A stretch of 9,336 nucleotides of DNA, taken from assembly GCA_900546385.1 (NCBI GenBank), contig URCT01000101.1, forward strand, positions 1-9,336. Reading direction: 5' to 3'. Shown piece by piece: positions 7,077 to 9,336 of this stretch. Below the pieces are notes generated by a model. It had not been told where the DNA came from, made no database searches, and was given only the letters and a program-made list of their open reading frames with translations. The position numbers and the translations under genes were made by a program. The DNA comes from an uncultured Eubacteriales bacterium (lineage in GTDB: Bacteria; Bacillota; Clostridia; Oscillospirales; CAG-382). Position 1 is the stretch's first letter; each line of letters starts with the position of its first letter.

Positions 7077-8396
7077 ATGATTTTTATAAAAAAAGACCGC
7101 TCGGCCGTCATTCCCGGCGCCGAACGGCACATTGGCTTTGAAAACGACCATTTGGTCGAAAAGCGGTTCTTCTGCGTTGAAGATACGGCTTTGGCGGATT
7201 TCACCTTCAAGTTGGACATCGACAATACGGACGTTGTTTCCCTGACGCCGGTCACGGCAAGTGAAGCCGCTTTGAGCGGAATGCTGCTTGAATGGGACAT
7301 CACGCGGGACGCTTTGGGAAGCGGCGGTGTGATTTGTGCGCAGCTGCGGGCGTTTGACGCGGACGGCAATCGCGTTTGGCACAGCGAAAAAATGGAATTT
7401 ACGGCCGGCGAATCGGTGCACGCCGTCACGGAGGCTTCCGCTCCGGCAACCATCACGGAATTTGAGCAGATCGAACAAAAGGTGACGCAGACACTCACTT
7501 CGATGGATGCCGTTTACGAGGATGTGACGGAAAAATACGGCGAAATCGTGCAAATGGGTGACGCGTATTCGGAGGCTATGGAAACAGTTGCCACGCTATC
7601 CGAGAAGGCCGCTGCGCATTATGCCGACAAAACCAATCCGCATGGAGTGACGGCAGGGCAAGTCGGCGCATACAGCAAAGCGGAGACAGACACAGCACTT
7701 GCCGGGAAGTTAGACAAGGTTACGGGCACGGTGCGCATTTATCCGGGCATTTATGCAACGACCGACACAGACGGCACGCCGCAGCTTATCACAGCAACAA
7801 GCGATTTGAGCTATATCGGGACGGGCGGAGGGTACATACCGCTTTATGCTCCCGGCGGACAGCTCAAGACGGCAGAGCCGACGGCGGACGACGCGGCGGC
7901 AAACAAAGCGTATGTGGATGCGGTTAAGGCCGATCTTGCCGACAAGCTCGAAGAGTCGAACAAGGCGTACGAACTCATCGAGACTATCACGTTGACTGAA
8001 GCGACGAATATAATTGAGCGCAGTACCAAGCCGGACGGGACGGCGTACAGCTTTGCGAAGGTGCTTATCACGGTTGACACGCCGAAGACAGACACGGTCG
8101 CGCAGCAGAATATACGTTTGTACATTAACGACGGCACGCTTGACTACTATGCGTATTATCAAAGCCTTACGACATATGCAAAGCGGGCGCATTTTGATTG
8201 TGCTGTGGAAAACGGACTTTTGAAAATCCGGATCGGCAACGGTGCAACGAATTATGGCGGCGAAAACACCGGCGTTGCAGCCATGATAGAAAATGCGAAT
8301 ATCGTATTTTTATCGGCCATCAACAAAATAAAGCTCAAGGGCGAAGCGACCTTTGCGGTCGGAACGGTTATCAAGATTTATGGGGTGAGAGCATGA
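7077..8396 (+). CDS. Phage tail-fibre / baseplate-upper-like protein
   Basis: This 439-aa protein has GAAAGGA 9 nt before its ATG. Residues 1-115 form a beta-rich N-terminal domain (IGFENDHLVEKRFF..., FTFKLDIDN, VICAQLRAFDADG) like the BppU/DUF2479-type baseplate-attachment domains of Firmicutes phages. Residues about 122-180 are helical, probably coiled coil. HYADKTNPHGVTAGQVGA (181-198) is the N-P-H-x-V-T motif common in phage tail fibres, and AANKAYVDAVKADLADKLEE (274-293) is another typical fibre segment. The C-terminal part (about 296-439) is a beta-rich putative receptor-binding domain ending IKIYGVRA. The likely role is a trimeric fibre that binds a cell-surface receptor. It is unusual in being the first gene of its operon, directly behind an apparently LexA-controlled promoter, with no tail morphogenesis genes before it. 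The fibre assignment is fairly sure; the exact class is not. Confidence 0.85.
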   Translation: MIFIKKDRSAVIPGAERHIGFENDHLVEKRFFCVEDTALADFTFKLDIDNTDVVSLTPVTASEAALSGMLLEWDITRDALGSGGVICAQLRAFDADGNRVWHSEKMEFTAGESVHAVTEASAPATITEFEQIEQKVTQTLTSMDAVYEDVTEKYGEIVQMGDAYSEAMETVATLSEKAAAHYADKTNPHGVTAGQVGAYSKAETDTALAGKLDKVTGTVRIYPGIYATTDTDGTPQLITATSDLSYIGTGGGYIPLYAPGGQLKTAEPTADDAAANKAYVDAVKADLADKLEESNKAYELIETITLTEATNIIERSTKPDGTAYSFAKVLITVDTPKTDTVAQQNIRLYINDGTLDYYAYYQSLTTYAKRAHFDCAVENGLLKIRIGNGATNYGGENTGVAAMIENANIVFLSAINKIKLKGEATFAVGTVIKIYGVRA

Positions 8397-8644
8397 AGAA
8401 GAATATTTTAGTGGATGGCGTTGTGCAGACGGTGGAGATGACCGCCGAGGAAATCGCGGAGCTGCAAGTGGCGGTATCGCCCGAAGTGCAGATAGAACAG
8501 CTCAAGGACGAGCTTGCGCGATACGATTATATCGGCGTGAAACTGGCGATGGGTGTTGCGACCAAAGAAGAATACGCCGAAGAAATCGCGCACACGGAGG
8601 TGTTACGGCAGCAGATTCGGGTGCTGGAAGGTGAGGTGGGATAA
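8393..8644 (+). CDS. Small phage tail-associated protein
   Basis: This 83-aa protein starts at the ATG of an ATGA overlap with the fibre gene, behind GGGGTGAG, so it is translationally coupled to it. A longer reading frame extends upstream inside the fibre gene, but the coupled start fits better. The N-terminus (MKKNILVDGVVQTVEMT) resembles the short beta hairpin of tail-accessory proteins. Residues 30-82 are helical, with LARYDYIGVKLAMGVATKEEY (41-61), similar to the TDYxAIKxxEGxxTxEEY segment often found in small proteins next to tail fibres, some called assembly chaperones. A role in fibre folding or attachment is an inference from position and this motif; no catalytic residues are seen. 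Confidence 0.75.
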   Translation: MKKNILVDGVVQTVEMTAEEIAELQVAVSPEVQIEQLKDELARYDYIGVKLAMGVATKEEYAEEIAHTEVLRQQIRVLEGEVG

Positions 8645-8953
8645 GTGGACGTTTTTGCGGTCATTGTCAGCATTATCGGTGGTGTATTTGCGATTTTTTT
8701 TGGGCTTGCGACCTTCTTTCGCAACAAGCACAGCGATGATGTTGGGGAAGGCAAAAAGGGTGGCGTAGTCTTGACGGAGCTTGGTTACATCAAATCGGGT
8801 GTGGATGACATCAAGCGCAAACAGGAGAAGCAGGATGAACAGCACATTGAGGTGATTTCGCGCTTGACGGCGGTGGAATCTTCGGCCAAGCAGGCGCACA
8901 AGCGCATTGATGCGGTGGAAAAGCATTTGGATGAAAAGGACGGCGCGGTATGA
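8645..8953 (+). CDS. Membrane-anchored coiled-coil phage protein, lysis-module type
   Basis: This 102-aa protein starts at a GTG immediately after the stop of the previous gene, with the purine-rich AAGGTGAGGTGGGA upstream. The GTG start is preferred because it includes the whole membrane segment. Residues 2-24 are one hydrophobic transmembrane helix. A charged linker (about 26-40) follows, then a helical heptad-rich region (44-98) with GYIKSGVDDIKRKQ and SAKQAHKRIDAVEKHLDEK. Proteins with this VESSAKxAHKRID ending are familiar from phage and prophage regions of Clostridia between tail and lysis genes. Its layout (membrane helix first, coiled coil after) is the reverse of XhlA, so I do not call it that. 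It may be a holin partner or a tail/lysis accessory; the function is unassigned. Confidence 0.75.
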   Translation: MDVFAVIVSIIGGVFAIFFGLATFFRNKHSDDVGEGKKGGVVLTELGYIKSGVDDIKRKQEKQDEQHIEVISRLTAVESSAKQAHKRIDAVEKHLDEKDGAV

Positions 8954-9171
8954 GGTTTTCGAAAAAGATTGTTATCACGATGTTTGTGACGGTATTTGCG
9001 TTCGTGGTAACCATGATTTTAACGTACTGGTTCAAGGGTGGTGTGCCGGACAGTCTGATTGAGCAGTTCTTTGGGTTCTTCGGCATTGAGGGTGGAGCAC
9101 TTGCCATCATCAAGGTCGGCGAGGCGTTCGCCGAGAAGTTGGATAAGGGCAAAAAGACCAAGAAGCGGTAA
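8950..9171 (+). CDS. Small two-helix membrane protein, putative holin
   Basis: This 73-aa protein overlaps the previous gene by ATGA, with AAAAGGA 9 nt before the ATG. Residues about 5-27 are a strong transmembrane helix, residues about 39-56 (FFGFFGIEGGALAIIKVG) a second hydrophobic stretch, and the C-terminus is highly basic (DKGKKTKKR). Small size, two membrane spans, a basic tail and its place at the end of a fibre/coiled-coil/membrane cassette fit a class II holin-like protein, which would make holes in the cytoplasmic membrane. No endolysin follows in the window, so this stays inferred. It could be another phage membrane protein of unknown role. Confidence 0.65.
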   Translation: MRFSKKIVITMFVTVFAFVVTMILTYWFKGGVPDSLIEQFFGFFGIEGGALAIIKVGEAFAEKLDKGKKTKKR

Positions 9172-9221
9172 GACGGACGCTTAAGGGAGACAGTTGCTTA
9201 AGGAAGACGGTCGCTTTTCTT
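9171..9221 (+). repeat. Three tandem 17-bp repeats
   Basis: Copies start at 9171, 9188 and 9205 with exact 17-bp period: AGACGGACGCTTAAGGG, AGACAGTTGCTTAAGGA, AGACGGTCGCTTTTCTT. The first begins in the last base of the stop codon of the putative holin gene. The third is degenerate at its end and runs into the inverted repeat at 9213-9232. Confidence 0.7.
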
Positions 9222-9232
9222 AAAAGAAAAGC
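9213..9232. repeat. Inverted repeat downstream of the cassette
   Basis: The arms GCTTTTCTT and AAGAAAAGC are perfectly complementary with a 2-nt AA centre. There is no T run afterwards (TCCGCAAAAG follows), so it is not a canonical terminator, although it may end or stabilise the cassette transcript. It could be part of a dispersed intergenic repeat. Confidence 0.6.
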
Positions 9233-9336
9233 TCCGCAAAAGAATTTCAATTGGGTAAGTGAAGATGGTTTTGACAACAACACATTTCCGCAACCAACAC
9301 CGCCCATTCCCACCAAGCCATAACCTACTGTCCGCA

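Noticed and set aside
6742..7080. 112-codon plus-strand reading frame running through the promoter into the fibre start
   Set aside because: It covers the promoter, LexA boxes and leader hairpin, its translation is rich in Arg/Phe without domain-like pattern, and it has no ribosome binding site.
6827..7553. Minus-strand reading frames of 223 and 189 codons opposite the fibre gene
   Set aside because: They lie antisense to a well-supported gene and across its promoter, with no recognisable motifs.
8198..8392. N-terminal extension of the 83-aa protein inside the fibre gene
   Set aside because: The extension overlaps the fibre gene by about 200 nt and reads as a frame shadow; the ATGA-coupled start at 8393 with an upstream ribosome binding site is a better start.
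7077..8396. Possible target of a diversity-generating retroelement (variable receptor-binding C-terminus)
   Set aside because: No reverse transcriptase, template repeat or adenine-rich variable repeat pair is visible in the window.
8645..8953. Calling this protein XhlA
   Set aside because: XhlA has its membrane helix at the C-terminus after the coiled coil; here the order is reversed, so the family name is not supported.
9265..9336. Short plus-strand frame starting ATG GTT TTG, open to the window edge
   Set aside because: Only 24 codons are visible, with no clear ribosome binding site, and the translation (MVLTTTHFRNQHRPFPPSHN) is not distinctive.

Overview
The window looks like chromosomal DNA from a gut-type Clostridia (Firmicutes; Oscillospiraceae-like is my best guess). 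The reasons are Firmicutes-style ribosome binding sites (AAAGGAG), a Bacillus/Clostridium-type LexA operator, large secreted proteins with InlB-type B-repeats, and phage tail/lysis genes of a kind common in this group. No rRNA, tRNA, CRISPR array, transposase or integrase is visible, so the species assignment is an inference.

Left part (1-6486, minus strand): two tandem paralogous genes for very large secreted proteins. The downstream copy (start at 2824) runs off the left edge of the window but is open over all 941 visible codons. The upstream copy (6486-3043, 1147 aa) is complete. Each has a signal peptide followed by modules made of a jelly-roll-like beta domain joined to an InlB-like B-repeat, with a bacterial Ig-like segment between modules 1 and 2. 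The complete copy ends in a C-terminal domain without a visible LPXTG, SLH or membrane anchor. A strong hairpin terminator (2953-3000) separates the two genes, so they are probably separate transcription units. The signal peptide/pro-region and the last B-repeat are nearly identical between the copies, while the middle has diverged.

Middle (6487-7076): a 590-bp AT-richer divergent intergenic region. Its right end holds a very good sigma-A promoter (TTGAAA, 17 bp, extended TGC-TATAAT) carrying two LexA (SOS) operators, one just upstream of the -35 and one in the spacer. A GC-rich hairpin lies in the 5' leader.

Right part (7077-9171, plus strand): a compact four-gene phage-derived cassette with ATGA overlaps or abutting genes. 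It encodes a tail-fibre/baseplate-upper-like protein with an NPHGVT motif, an 83-aa tail-associated small protein, a membrane plus coiled-coil protein, and a small two-helix holin-like membrane protein. No capsid, tail-tube, tape-measure or endolysin gene is in the window. After it come three 17-bp tandem repeats and a perfect 9-bp-arm inverted repeat, with no clear gene up to the edge.

The most interesting point is that a receptor-binding/holin-like module without its phage sits as the first genes behind a strong promoter that looks directly LexA-controlled, next to variable surface proteins. This would make it a DNA-damage-induced lysis or tail-fibre release cassette rather than an ordinary late prophage operon. 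That is an inference that depends on what lies beyond position 9336.
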